Made by a program: the position numbers and the translations under genes
The notes under the pieces: model-generated
Seen by the model: only the letters and a program-made list of their open reading frames with translations
What the model was told of the DNA's origin: nothing
The model's database searches: none
Assembly (NCBI RefSeq): GCF_040807025.1
Contig: NC_090942.1
Location: 194,798,247 to 194,862,246 of the forward strand
Source: Struthio camelus
Taxonomy: Eukaryota; Chordata; Aves; Struthioniformes; Struthionidae
Reading direction: 5' to 3'
Length of the DNA stretch: 64,000 nt
Part shown: in pieces, positions 63,884 to 64,000 of the stretch
How the letters are laid out: each line of letters starts with the position of its first letter
Position numbering within the stretch: position 1 is the first letter of the stretch

Positions 63884-64000
63884 CTTTCCCGGGATGGGGG
63901 TGAGGCTGACAGGCCTGTAGTTTCCTGGCTCCTCCTTCTTGCCCTTTTGGAAGACTGGGGTGACATTGGCTTTCTTCCAAGTCCTCAGGCACCTCTCCTG

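Larger units (their letters stand above)
62562..64000 (-). mobile_element. CR1 LINE, inactive, runs off the right edge
   Basis: Minus-strand CR1 with its 3' end at about 62562 (single octamer-like ATTCTGTG on the minus strand) and sequence continuing past 64000. It is very similar by eye to the 15.3-19.03 kb copy. ORF2 is broken by a shared extra base near 63755, a unique 1-base loss near 63205 and a further shift near 62835. Confidence 0.94.

Overview
The window looks like part of a bird chromosome. It carries recent CR1 LINE copies ending in the typical ATTCTGTG-type 3' repeats, plus older CR1 relics and spliced vertebrate genes with GT-AG introns. The species cannot be fixed from the sequence. 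No bacterial genes, tRNA, rRNA or CRISPR array were seen.

Two protein-coding genes fill the right half, head to head across a CpG-island promoter at about 39.78-40.87 kb. NHLRC3 runs leftward in seven coding exons (40017 down to 32960) and encodes a predicted 342-aa secreted or lumenal NHL-repeat protein. PROSER1 runs rightward in thirteen coding exons (41038 to 58968) and encodes a predicted 939-aa proline/serine-rich chromatin-associated protein. All exon joins given here keep frame and use GT-AG sites. The NHLRC3-PROSER1 pair matches the arrangement known on human chromosome 13, so LHFPL6 is expected off the left edge and STOML3 off the right.

The left half (1-32.9 kb) is intergenic. It holds a long but dead CR1 element at 15.3-19.03 kb (ORF1 esterase domain, ORF2 endonuclease and reverse transcriptase), a CR1 3' fragment at 4.03-4.29 kb, and an old CR1 scrap near 1.5 kb. 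It also has an ancient CR1/L3-like relic at 26.5-27.6 kb, a 50-bp purine-pyrimidine tract inside an inverted repeat near 23.65 kb, and AT-rich stretches that may contain conserved non-coding elements. The right edge (62.56-64 kb) is a second young CR1 on the minus strand, closely related to the 15-19 kb copy and sharing one frameshift with it.

The two genes share a promoter island but have no known common pathway. The island contains an RFX X-box-like palindrome, CRE-like and YY1-like sites, and a G-quadruplex-prone run. I did not find a clearly new biological system. The best leads are the frameshift shared by two separate CR1 insertions, the repeated short motif and the phospho-dependent SUMO motif in PROSER1, the near-perfect X-box, and the structured elements in the PROSER1 3'UTR.
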